This document shows, piece by piece, positions 57,478 to 64,000 of a stretch of 64,000 nt of DNA. The notes below the pieces were generated by a model, which was not told the origin of the DNA, searched no databases, and worked only from the letters and a program-made list of their open reading frames with translations. The stretch comes from JACDBZ01 sp038233215 (lineage in GTDB: Bacteria; Chloroflexota; Limnocylindria; QHBO01). The translations under genes were made by a program, and so were the position numbers. The DNA lies in the NCBI GenBank assembly GCA_038233215.1, contig JBBSML010000008.1:1-64000 (forward strand). The letters are read 5' to 3'. Each line of letters starts with the position of its first letter. Position 1 is the stretch's first letter.

Positions 57478-59127
57478 ATGGCAGCCAAGCCGGCAATCCT
57501 GGCGGTCGACGACGACGCACCGGTGCTCCGGGCGGTGGAGCGTGACTTGCGCGCACGCTACGCCGACGAGTACCGGATCATCGGGGCGGGCTCGGGGGCA
57601 GAGGCACTCGAGGTCGTTCGCGAGCTGACTCGGCGCGGTGACCCGGTCGCGCTCTTCGTGGTCGACCAGCGCATGCCGGTGATGACCGGCATCGAGCTTC
57701 TTCGCGAGGCACTGCCGCTCCAGCCCGAGGCGAAGCGCGTCCTCCTGACCGCATACGCCGATACCGACGTCGCAATCCGGGCCATCAACGAGATCCGTCT
57801 CGACCAGTATCTGATCAAGCCGTGGGATCCTCCGGACGAGCGGCTCTATCCGGTTGTCGACGACCTGCTTGCCGATTGGACCGCCAACGTTCGGCCCCCC
57901 TTCGAGGGGCTGCGGCTGCTGTCGGGTCGCTGGGCTCCGCGTGGCCATGCGCTTCGTGACTTTCTGACTCGCAACCAGGTGCCGTACGTGTGGCTCGACC
58001 CTGGTGAGGAAGACGGACGGCGCCTGGCTGATTCGCTCGACGGCGGGGCGGATCCAGCCGTGCCCATCGTCATGCTTTCGGATGGAATCGTCCTTCGCGA
58101 TCCGGCTAACCGTGATGTCGCGGAGGCCGTGGGCCTCTCGACCCGCGCCACTCTCCCGTTCTACGACCTCGTGATCGTCGGGGCTGGTCCGGCGGGGCTG
58201 GCTGCCGCGGTGTACGGCGCGAGCGAGGGACTCAAGACGCTCCTCGTCGAGCGTGAGGCGCCCGGCGGTCAGGCGGGAACGACGAGCCGCATTGAAAATT
58301 ACCTCGGGTTTCCGTCGGGCCTGACCGGCGCGGATCTCGCGCGGCGTGCCCTCGCGCAGGCCCGCCGCCTTGGCTCCGAGATTCTCTCCTCGCAGGAGGT
58401 GGCGGCCGTTCGCCGCGACGATCCGTACCGCACTATCGTCATCGAAGACGGCGCACCGGTGTCGTGCCAGGCCGTTGTGGTGGCCACTGGCGTGAGCTAT
58501 CGACGGCTCGAGGTGCCCGGCGCGAGTCAGCTGGCTGGAGCGGGCGTCTATTACGGGGCCGCGACGACCGAGGCGATCCTGTACCGCGATGCCGAAGTGG
58601 CCGTGATCGGAGCAGGTAATTCGGCCGGCCAGGCTGCGGTGCATCTTTCTCGCTTCGCGTCGCGGGTCCATCTCGTCGTTCGCGGGGACGAGCTCGGCGC
58701 CGGGATGAGCGCCTATCTGGTCGAGCAGATTGGCGCCGTGCCCACGATCGAGGTCCACACCGGCACTGAGATCAGCTCGCTGGACGGGACGACCCACCTC
58801 GAGCGTGCCACGTTCGTGAAGGCCGGCCAGGACGTTCAGGTGCCGGTCGCCGCGGTGTTCGTGTTCATCGGGCAGCAGCCGCGGACCGCGTGGCTCGACG
58901 GCATGGTGGCGCGTGACGAGCGTGGGTTCGTCCTCACCGGCCGGGAGGTCAAGCCGGCGCACGGATGGAATCTCGACCGTGAACCGGCTCTCCTGGAATC
59001 CAGCATGCCCGGGGTCTTCGTTGCGGGGGACGTGCGACATCGGTCGATCAAGCGCATCGCCAGTGCCGTGGGAGAGGGAGCCATGGCCGTGCAGCTGGTA
59101 CACCAGTACCTGGCCGCGCTGCGGTGA
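57478..59127 (+). CDS. Response regulator-thioredoxin reductase-like fusion lacking the CxxC
   Basis: A 549-residue fusion. A receiver domain (1-125) has the phosphoacceptor Asp63 in VVDQRMPVMTG and the conserved Lys in LIKPW. A linker of about 95 residues has a thioredoxin/glutaredoxin-like pattern (about 140-220). A thioredoxin-reductase-fold FAD/NAD(P) module follows (about 229-549; VIVGAGPAGLAAAVYG, VIGAGNSAGQAAV, VFVAGDVRHRSIKRIASAVGEGA). The redox CATC of TrxR is replaced by AATTEA, so disulfide chemistry is not expected. TACACT (57465-57470) is 7 bases before the ATG. GTGA overlap with its partner kinase. Confidence 0.9.
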   Translation: MAAKPAILAVDDDAPVLRAVERDLRARYADEYRIIGAGSGAEALEVVRELTRRGDPVALFVVDQRMPVMTGIELLREALPLQPEAKRVLLTAYADTDVAIRAINEIRLDQYLIKPWDPPDERLYPVVDDLLADWTANVRPPFEGLRLLSGRWAPRGHALRDFLTRNQVPYVWLDPGEEDGRRLADSLDGGADPAVPIVMLSDGIVLRDPANRDVAEAVGLSTRATLPFYDLVIVGAGPAGLAAAVYGASEGLKTLLVEREAPGGQAGTTSRIENYLGFPSGLTGADLARRALAQARRLGSEILSSQEVAAVRRDDPYRTIVIEDGAPVSCQAVVVATGVSYRRLEVPGASQLAGAGVYYGAATTEAILYRDAEVAVIGAGNSAGQAAVHLSRFASRVHLVVRGDELGAGMSAYLVEQIGAVPTIEVHTGTEISSLDGTTHLERATFVKAGQDVQVPVAAVFVFIGQQPRTAWLDGMVARDERGFVLTGREVKPAHGWNLDREPALLESSMPGVFVAGDVRHRSIKRIASAVGEGAMAVQLVHQYLAALR

Positions 59128-60416
59128 ACCCGACCGAAGCCCTGCGCGCAACGCAGCTCTTCGCGGCCCTCCCCGAGGATGAGCTGCTCGCGCTCGCTGA
59201 GCTGTGTGAGCCGATCTTCTTGTTGCCGGGTGAGATCCTCATCGAGGAGGGCACCGACGGCGACGCATTCTTCGTGATCGTCGACGGTGAGCTCGAGGTC
59301 ACGAAGCGTAGCGGTGAAGGCGACCTGCCCCTGGCGCGCCTCGAGGCGGGTGGCATCATCGGCGAGATGGCTGTCATTGAGAAACGGCCGCGCAACGCAT
59401 CGGTCAGGGCGATCGGTGCCGCGGAAGTGCTCCGTGTTCCGAGCGACGCTCTGCTGCGCGTGCTCGAGCGCCCCGCGTCCTCGCTGGCGATCCTGCGCAC
59501 CGTCATGCAGCGGCTGCGCTCGACCGAGTCGCTGCTGCGCGAGCGGGAGAAGCTGGCGGGCCTCGGCACGCTGGCGGCGGGCCTGGCGCATGAGCTCAAC
59601 AACCCGGCTGCTGCGGCCGGGCGCTCGGTGGAGGCGCTCGGCCGTGCAATCGAAGCCGCCGAGAACCAGCCGCAGCCGGATCAGCAGCCTCGACCTCCCG
59701 TGGATGTGGCGCCGCCACGATCGGCACTTGAACGAGCGGATCGCATCGAAGACCTCGCGGCCATCAGCGGTGATCACGACGCCGCAGCAGCGCTGGTCGA
59801 CGCGGGGTGGACAGCTGCCTCAGTTCGCGCGCAGCCGGAGTCGGTGCGCGAGTGGCTGGCCGCGGATGCATCGGTGCACCAGCTGCTCGCGGAGCTCGGC
59901 ATGGCGGTCGACCGGATCAGCGAGATCGTGGCGGCGGTGAAGGGCTATGCCTATCTCGACCAGGCGCCCATGCAGCGTGTCGACATTCGCGTGGGGCTGG
60001 AGCAGACCCTCGTCATCCTTCGTCACCGACTGCGCGAGATTACCGTCGTCAATGAGCTTGCCGACGACCTTACCGAGGTCGAGGTCCACGGCTCCGAGCT
60101 GAATCAGGTATGGACGAACCTCATCGACAACGCGATCGACGCCATGGAGGGTCGCGGGACGCTGACCATTTCGGCTGTTCGAGAGGCGGCGGACGGCGTG
60201 CGGGTCTCGATCTGCGATAGCGGCCCTGGAGTCGCGGCGGTCATCCGCGGGCGCCTGTTCGAGCCATTCGCCACGACCAAGCCGCCCGGCGAGGGCACCG
60301 GACTGGGACTCCATATATCGCACGACGTGATTGCTCGGCACGGCGGCCGGATCGAGGTCGAATCCAACCCAGGGCATACCTGCTTCGTCGTCATCCTGCC
60401 GGGCGGTCGCTCCTGA
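59124..60416 (+). CDS. Cyclic-nucleotide-domain histidine kinase
   Basis: A 430-residue soluble kinase, without membrane segments. An N-terminal cNMP-binding domain (about 5-125; FFVIVDGELEVTKR, GEMAVIEKRPRNASV) joins a HisKA helix with the phospho-acceptor His in LAHELNNP and a long insert rich in Pro/Gln. A HATPase domain completes it (about 270-430; NLIDNAIDAM, GPGVAAVIRGRLFEPF, GTGLGLHIS). The GTG start overlaps the stop of the receiver-reductase gene, which is the obvious partner. It overlaps the convergent transporter gene by 26 bases. Confidence 0.92.
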   Translation: MNPTEALRATQLFAALPEDELLALAELCEPIFLLPGEILIEEGTDGDAFFVIVDGELEVTKRSGEGDLPLARLEAGGIIGEMAVIEKRPRNASVRAIGAAEVLRVPSDALLRVLERPASSLAILRTVMQRLRSTESLLREREKLAGLGTLAAGLAHELNNPAAAAGRSVEALGRAIEAAENQPQPDQQPRPPVDVAPPRSALERADRIEDLAAISGDHDAAAALVDAGWTAASVRAQPESVREWLAADASVHQLLAELGMAVDRISEIVAAVKGYAYLDQAPMQRVDIRVGLEQTLVILRHRLREITVVNELADDLTEVEVHGSELNQVWTNLIDNAIDAMEGRGTLTISAVREAADGVRVSICDSGPGVAAVIRGRLFEPFATTKPPGEGTGLGLHISHDVIARHGGRIEVESNPGHTCFVVILPGGRS

Positions 60417-61338
60417 TCGGATCGGACCCGAGCTGACTCTGGCGATTCCGAGGCGAGCGGATTCGCACGGTGACCAGCAGCAGTCCGGCGATGATGAAGG
60501 CCACCCCCACCAGCTGGAGGCTCGACGGAGCCTCGGACAGGATCCAGATGCCGAGCATGACCGATGCGACCGGCTGGATGGTCAGAACGACCGACGTGAT
60601 GGCGGCCGGCAGGCGTGGCAGGCTGATGCTGATCAGCAGCCAGCCACCCACTTGGATCCCGAGCGCCAGGATCAGCAGGTATCCGTGCGCCGGCCAGGTC
60701 GGAACCAGCTCGAGTTCCCCGAGTGGGATTCCAACCAGGAGGGAGATCACCGCCGTTGACAGCGTTGCGTCGAAGAGAGGGCCGGCGGGCCGCCGGATGT
60801 CCGCGTTGGCACCGCGCTGGACGAGGATGAACCCTCCATAGGCGAGCCCTGTGGCCAGGCCAAACACGACCCCCAGCAGCGGATTGGCGCCGAACGCACC
60901 GGCCCCGACGACGCCGGAGATGAGAACGACGCCGATGAGGACCATCGGCACGGACACTGCCACCCGTCGTGATGGCCGCTCCTTGAGAAAGAGCCAGGCA
61001 GCAAGGGGCACGACCACCACCTGTGTGTTGCCCAGCACGGTGGCCAACCCGGCGCCGACCTGGGAGATGGCGTGGTGCCACAGGATCAGGTCCGCGGCAA
61101 AAAAGGCGCCGGCAAGCCAGGCAAGTCGCATCTGCCCGGCCGCCCTGGGGCCGTACCTGCGCCGTTCGTACCAGGCGAGCAGGGCAAGCGGGGGAAGTGC
61201 GTAGGCGCATCGGAAGAAGGCGGCGGTGGTCGGCGGCACGTCCGCCAGCCGTACCAGCACCGCGGACCCCGCGATGGTCAACGCGCCGAGGACGGCGGTA
61301 AGCACGGGCCGCTGAACCAGGAAGTGGATGGCACGCAC
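60391..61338 (-). CDS. EamA/DMT-family transporter
   Basis: A 315-residue drug/metabolite transporter with ten predicted membrane helices in two EamA repeats (about 15-140 and 160-295). Typical stretches include LFLKERPSRRVAVSVPMVLIGVVLIS in the first and LQLVGVAFIIAGLLLV in the second repeat. It probably exports amino acids or other small metabolites; the substrate is unknown. The GTG at 61338 is 6 bases after TAGGCT (61345-61350). Confidence 0.87.
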   Translation of the reverse strand: MRAIHFLVQRPVLTAVLGALTIAGSAVLVRLADVPPTTAAFFRCAYALPPLALLAWYERRRYGPRAAGQMRLAWLAGAFFAADLILWHHAISQVGAGLATVLGNTQVVVVPLAAWLFLKERPSRRVAVSVPMVLIGVVLISGVVGAGAFGANPLLGVVFGLATGLAYGGFILVQRGANADIRRPAGPLFDATLSTAVISLLVGIPLGELELVPTWPAHGYLLILALGIQVGGWLLISISLPRLPAAITSVVLTIQPVASVMLGIWILSEAPSSLQLVGVAFIIAGLLLVTVRIRSPRNRQSQLGSDPIRSDRPAG

Positions 61339-61383
61339 CGGTGAAGCCTAGTCGAGGCGCTTAGGTCTTGTGCCGGAGGTCCC

Positions 61384-61593
61384 ATGGGTCGCACCGGGCT
61401 CAACCTGTGGAACCGGGAGGCGTTCGGTTTCGTGCCGGCCGAGCTGAAGTCCGATCCGGAGCTGGCAGGGGCGTGGGCGGCGGGCGAGGCGATGTCAGCC
61501 GCGGAGGCGGTGGCCTACGCGCTTGACGATGATCCGTCGCAGGCTCAGGCCGGAGCAGCGAGGTCTCGGCGCGGGAATACGACCAAGGCGTAG
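61384..61593 (+). CDS. Small protein resembling the C-terminal tail of LuxR-type regulators
   Basis: A 69-residue frame preceded by GGAGG, 4 bases before the ATG. The middle part, with AGAWAAGEAMSAAEAVAYALDD, resembles the segment commonly found between the ATPase-TPR region and the HTH of large LuxR-type regulators; no HTH follows. It overlaps the 3' end of the convergent ABC permease gene by 49 bases. It may be a small independent protein or a remnant of a larger gene. Not certain to be real. Confidence 0.42.
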   Translation: MGRTGLNLWNREAFGFVPAELKSDPELAGAWAAGEAMSAAEAVAYALDDDPSQAQAGAARSRRGNTTKA

Positions 61594-62348
61594 ACCACCG
61601 GAACGAGCGCAGCCACGAAGACGATGACGAGGTCGACCAGGACGGCCTCGCCGGATAGGATGGCGCCCGGATTGAAGTGGTGGAAGAGCGAGTAGTCCTG
61701 CGTCCACGCCGCATCGAGCCAGAGCGATCCGAGGATCTCCACGAAGTAATTGACCGCGAGATAGGCGAGCGATAAACCGATGGCCGGACCGGGACGGTCG
61801 AACGTGACCGATGCAGCCAGCCCGAACGTCGTGAAGGCCGCCCACAGCCCGAAGCCGTTGAGGACGACGAGCGGCAGTTGCCCCAGGTCGAGCTCATCGG
61901 TCAGACCCTGGATCGCCGACCCGCCGATCATGCCGCCGAGGATGGCGGCGAAGACGATCAACACCGTCACGAGCAGGGCCACCAGGATGCTGAGATAGAG
62001 TGCCATGCGCGAAATCGGCCTGGCGAGGAGCACCTCCAGCGTTCCGCGCGCGCGTTCACCAGATATCGCCGTGGCGGATGCGCCGACGGCGAAGATGCCG
62101 AGCATGCCGATCGCCAGCGGATGCTGAAGGCCCAGGGTGATTGCCCCGGGCAATGAGAACAGCGAGCCTGAACCGAAACTCATCAGCTCTCGGGGGAAGG
62201 CGCCGGAATTGGCAAGGTCGCGCATCACGTCGCTGAATGCGTTGTAGAAGACCGGGATGAGCATGCCCCAGCCGATGCCGGCCAGCACCACGATCACGAG
62301 GCGCACACGCTGCCAGCGCAGGGTCTGGAGGAAGAGCCTGCCGCTCAC
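61545..62348 (-). CDS. ABC-2 type transporter permease
   Basis: A 267-residue membrane protein with six hydrophobic segments and the family's RARGTLEVLLARPISR cytoplasmic motif. The N-terminal LQTLRWQRVRLVIVVLAGIGWG segment fits ABC-2 exporters. It overlaps the ATPase gene by 4 bases; together they form a two-component exporter. Substrate unknown (drug, lipid or peptide export are all possible). Confidence 0.88.
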   Translation of the reverse strand: MSGRLFLQTLRWQRVRLVIVVLAGIGWGMLIPVFYNAFSDVMRDLANSGAFPRELMSFGSGSLFSLPGAITLGLQHPLAIGMLGIFAVGASATAISGERARGTLEVLLARPISRMALYLSILVALLVTVLIVFAAILGGMIGGSAIQGLTDELDLGQLPLVVLNGFGLWAAFTTFGLAASVTFDRPGPAIGLSLAYLAVNYFVEILGSLWLDAAWTQDYSLFHHFNPGAILSGEAVLVDLVIVFVAALVPVVYALVVFPRRDLAAPA

Positions 62349-63259
62349 GCCGGCGTCTCCTCGGCGGCGTAATACTCCAGGAACGCCTCCTCGAGGCTTG
62401 CAGGCTCGATCGTCAGGTCCTCCAGGTTGGGCGATGCGATCGCCCGTACGAACCCGGCAACCTCGCCCGACAGTGTGCCGATGATGCGGTTGCCCTCCAC
62501 CTCGGCGTCCTCGAGTCCGGGGAGTGAGGTCGGGTCAGGGGCGGCGCCCCGCCAGCGAAGGGTCACGCGTCTGCGCCGCCGAGCCAGCAGCTCATCCACG
62601 TCGTGGATGGCCATCAGCCGTCCGGCGCGAATGATCGCGACCCGGTCGCACAGCCGCTCGACCTCTGACAGCACGTGCGAGCTGAAAAAGACGGTGCGTC
62701 CTTCCCGGCGGACCTCATCGAGGATGCGGTAGAACGCCTGCTGCATGAGCGGATCGAGACCTTCGGTCGGCTCGTCGAGGATCGCCAGTTCCGGGTCGTG
62801 CTGGAGCGCCTGCACCACGCCGATCTTCTGGCGCATGCCGCGCGAGTAGTCGCGCACCTTCCGCTTCAGGACCGATGCCGAAAGCTCCAGCCGTTCGCAC
62901 AGCTCATCGCGTCGATACGGCTCTCTGCCCTGCATGTCGACGAGGTAGTCGAGCACCTGCTCCCCGGTCAGCGAGTCGTAGAGGGCGATGCCCCCCGGCA
63001 GGTAGCCGGTCAAGCGCCGAATCTCAACCGACTCGCGCGCGACGTCCATGCCGAGGACGCTGGCCTCCCCGCTTGTGGCGTGGAGAAAGCCAAGCAGGGT
63101 GCGGATCATGGTCGACTTCCCGGCTCCGTTCGGGCCGAGGAAGCCGAAGATCTCTCCCTGCCGAACCTCGAGCGTGAGGTCAGTGAGTGCCTGGATCGGC
63201 CCGTAGTGCTTCGTCAGCGCCCGGGTACTGATCGCCGACGTCGCGGACGTGTCCTGCAT
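62345..63259 (-). CDS. ABC-2 exporter ATP-binding protein
   Basis: A 304-residue exporter ATPase: Walker A GPNGAGKST (about 42), signature YSRGMRQKIG (about 138), Walker B LAILDEPTEGLDP and the H-loop SSHVLSEVE. The signature reads SRGMRQK rather than LSGGQ, usual for ABC-2 exporters. The C-terminal about 80 residues form the family's regulatory region. A TAGGAT hexamer (63268-63273) lies 8 bases before the ATG. It is divergent from the oxidase gene, with 58 bases between their starts. Confidence 0.92.
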   Translation of the reverse strand: MQDTSATSAISTRALTKHYGPIQALTDLTLEVRQGEIFGFLGPNGAGKSTMIRTLLGFLHATSGEASVLGMDVARESVEIRRLTGYLPGGIALYDSLTGEQVLDYLVDMQGREPYRRDELCERLELSASVLKRKVRDYSRGMRQKIGVVQALQHDPELAILDEPTEGLDPLMQQAFYRILDEVRREGRTVFFSSHVLSEVERLCDRVAIIRAGRLMAIHDVDELLARRRRRVTLRWRGAAPDPTSLPGLEDAEVEGNRIIGTLSGEVAGFVRAIASPNLEDLTIEPASLEEAFLEYYAAEETPA

Positions 63260-63317
63260 GTGCGGTGATCCTAGCGTCCGCCAACCGTTCGGGTTCAGCC
63301 GCCGCTACCATCGACCG

Positions 63318-64000
63318 ATGCAGGTTGTTGTCATCGGCGCGGGCGTCTTCGGCTCATGGACGGCTCGCTGGCTTCAGCGCCGGGGCGCATCGGTCACCCT
63401 GGTCGAGCAGTACGGGCCGGGGAATTCGCTGTCGAGCTCCGGGGACGAGTCGCGCGTCACGCGGTCCGCTCACGGCGCGGATGACCATTACCCGCTCTGG
63501 CAGCGCAGGGCGCTCGAGCAGTGGCTGGAGCTTGACCCGGATCTATTCGTCCGGACCGGCGTGCTGTGGCTGGCTCGACGCGACGACGGATTCGAATCGC
63601 GGTCCGCGGACGCGCTGGAACGCACCGGCATGGCCTGCGACCGGCTGACAATCCGGGAGATGGCCGAGCGATGGCCGCAGCTCGCGACGGACGGCCTCAG
63701 CTGGGGCCTTCACGAGCCTGACGCCGGCGTGCTCTTTGCTCGCCGGGCGGTCGCGGCCACGGCGAGCGCCTTTGCGGAGGAGGGCGGTGTGCTCCGGATC
63801 GGCCTGGCGCGGGTGGAAGGGACAGACGTCTTCGTTGGTGACGAGCGACTTGTCGCCGATGCGTTGGTGTTCGCCGCCGGACCGTGGTTACCGAAGGTGC
63901 TCGGACCCGTGCCGGGGCTCCACCTGAGCGTGCCCCAACAGGAGATCATCTATTTCGCCACGCCTCCCGGCGACCAACGGTTCGACGCGAGCAGCACGCC
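63318..64000 (+). CDS. FAD-dependent oxidase, sarcosine/glycine oxidase-like (3' end outside window)
   Basis: The first 227 residues of a DAO-family flavoprotein: MQVVVIGAGVFGSWTARWLQ binds FAD, then VTLVEQYGPGNSLSSSGDESRVTR, the segment where monomeric sarcosine oxidase and N-methyl-amino-acid oxidases attach FAD (usually HGxxR or SS..SR). LVFAAGPWLPKVLG near residue 190 is the third FAD-contact motif. TACCAT (63306-63311) is 6 bases before the ATG. Substrate undetermined, because the C-terminal half with the covalent Cys lies beyond the window. Confidence 0.85.
   Translation, partial: MQVVVIGAGVFGSWTARWLQRRGASVTLVEQYGPGNSLSSSGDESRVTRSAHGADDHYPLWQRRALEQWLELDPDLFVRTGVLWLARRDDGFESRSADALERTGMACDRLTIREMAERWPQLATDGLSWGLHEPDAGVLFARRAVAATASAFAEEGGVLRIGLARVEGTDVFVGDERLVADALVFAAGPWLPKVLGPVPGLHLSVPQQEIIYFATPPGDQRFDASST

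Noticed and set aside
1..64000. tRNA, rRNA, CRISPR array, IS element or prophage
   Set aside because: Read for TTCGANNCC T-loops, repeat-spacer patterns, transposase or integrase motifs and phage genes; none found by eye. A tRNA scan would settle the tRNA question.

Overview
The window is GC-rich bacterial chromosome, densely packed with 4-base ATGA/GTGA start/stop overlaps. Shine-Dalgarno sequences are scarce. A TANNNT hexamer lies 6-9 bases before the start codon of well over a dozen genes, which points to widespread leaderless transcription. This style, plus the protein families present, suggests Chloroflexota (Limnocylindria-like) or possibly a deep Actinomycetota. That placement is inference; no rRNA or tRNA gene is visible to anchor it.

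1-8.3 kb is a carbohydrate catabolic locus. A ribose-type ABC importer (one ATPase, two permeases), a ROK sugar kinase and a GntR/UTRA repressor are on the plus strand. They converge on a minus-strand operon for a phosphotriesterase-family hydrolase, an FAD oxidoreductase, a KDPG-type aldolase and an SDR dehydrogenase. 8.3-9.06 kb holds two tiny acidic genes and an intergenic region with a repeated element.

9-22.6 kb is a branched-chain amino acid locus. The minus-strand operon runs leader peptide/attenuator, ilvB, ilvN, ilvC, leuA, leuB, cimA, ilvE, then a free-standing LeuA regulatory domain. ilvD lies upstream on the same strand, divergent from leuCD across a 130-bp cluster of inverted repeats. 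CimA implies isoleucine made from pyruvate through citramalate.

23.4-34.6 kb is an aromatic locus. A DAHP synthase-chorismate mutase fusion, aroA, aroC, aroE, an aroK-aroB fusion, pheA, aroQ and a lipoprotein lie behind an 8-codon leader peptide (Tyr, Trp, Phe and Tyr codons) and a terminator. An SDR gene separates these from trpEG, which is preceded by a canonical T-box with a UGG (Trp) specifier. Three different devices (ILV-rich leader peptide, aromatic leader peptide, T-box) thus control neighbouring amino acid operons.

34.6-64 kb is mixed: an SRAP/HMCES protein behind a 14-codon upstream ORF, BioY, a second ROK protein, a BON protein, a GlcD-like flavoprotein, an alpha/beta hydrolase, XdhC, MoaA, a CopC-CopD fusion, a class V aminotransferase, TauE, two tandem DUF3179 lipoproteins, a mycothione-reductase-like enzyme, SRPBCC, UbiA-type prenyltransferase, a YjeF-N (NnrE-like) protein, a Crp/Fnr regulator, a DinB-like protein, a second disulfide-reductase-like flavoprotein, HutI, a response regulator-thioredoxin reductase fusion paired with a cNMP-binding histidine kinase, an EamA exporter, an ABC-2 exporter and a partial glycine/sarcosine-oxidase-like flavoprotein. 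No IS element, prophage or CRISPR array is visible.
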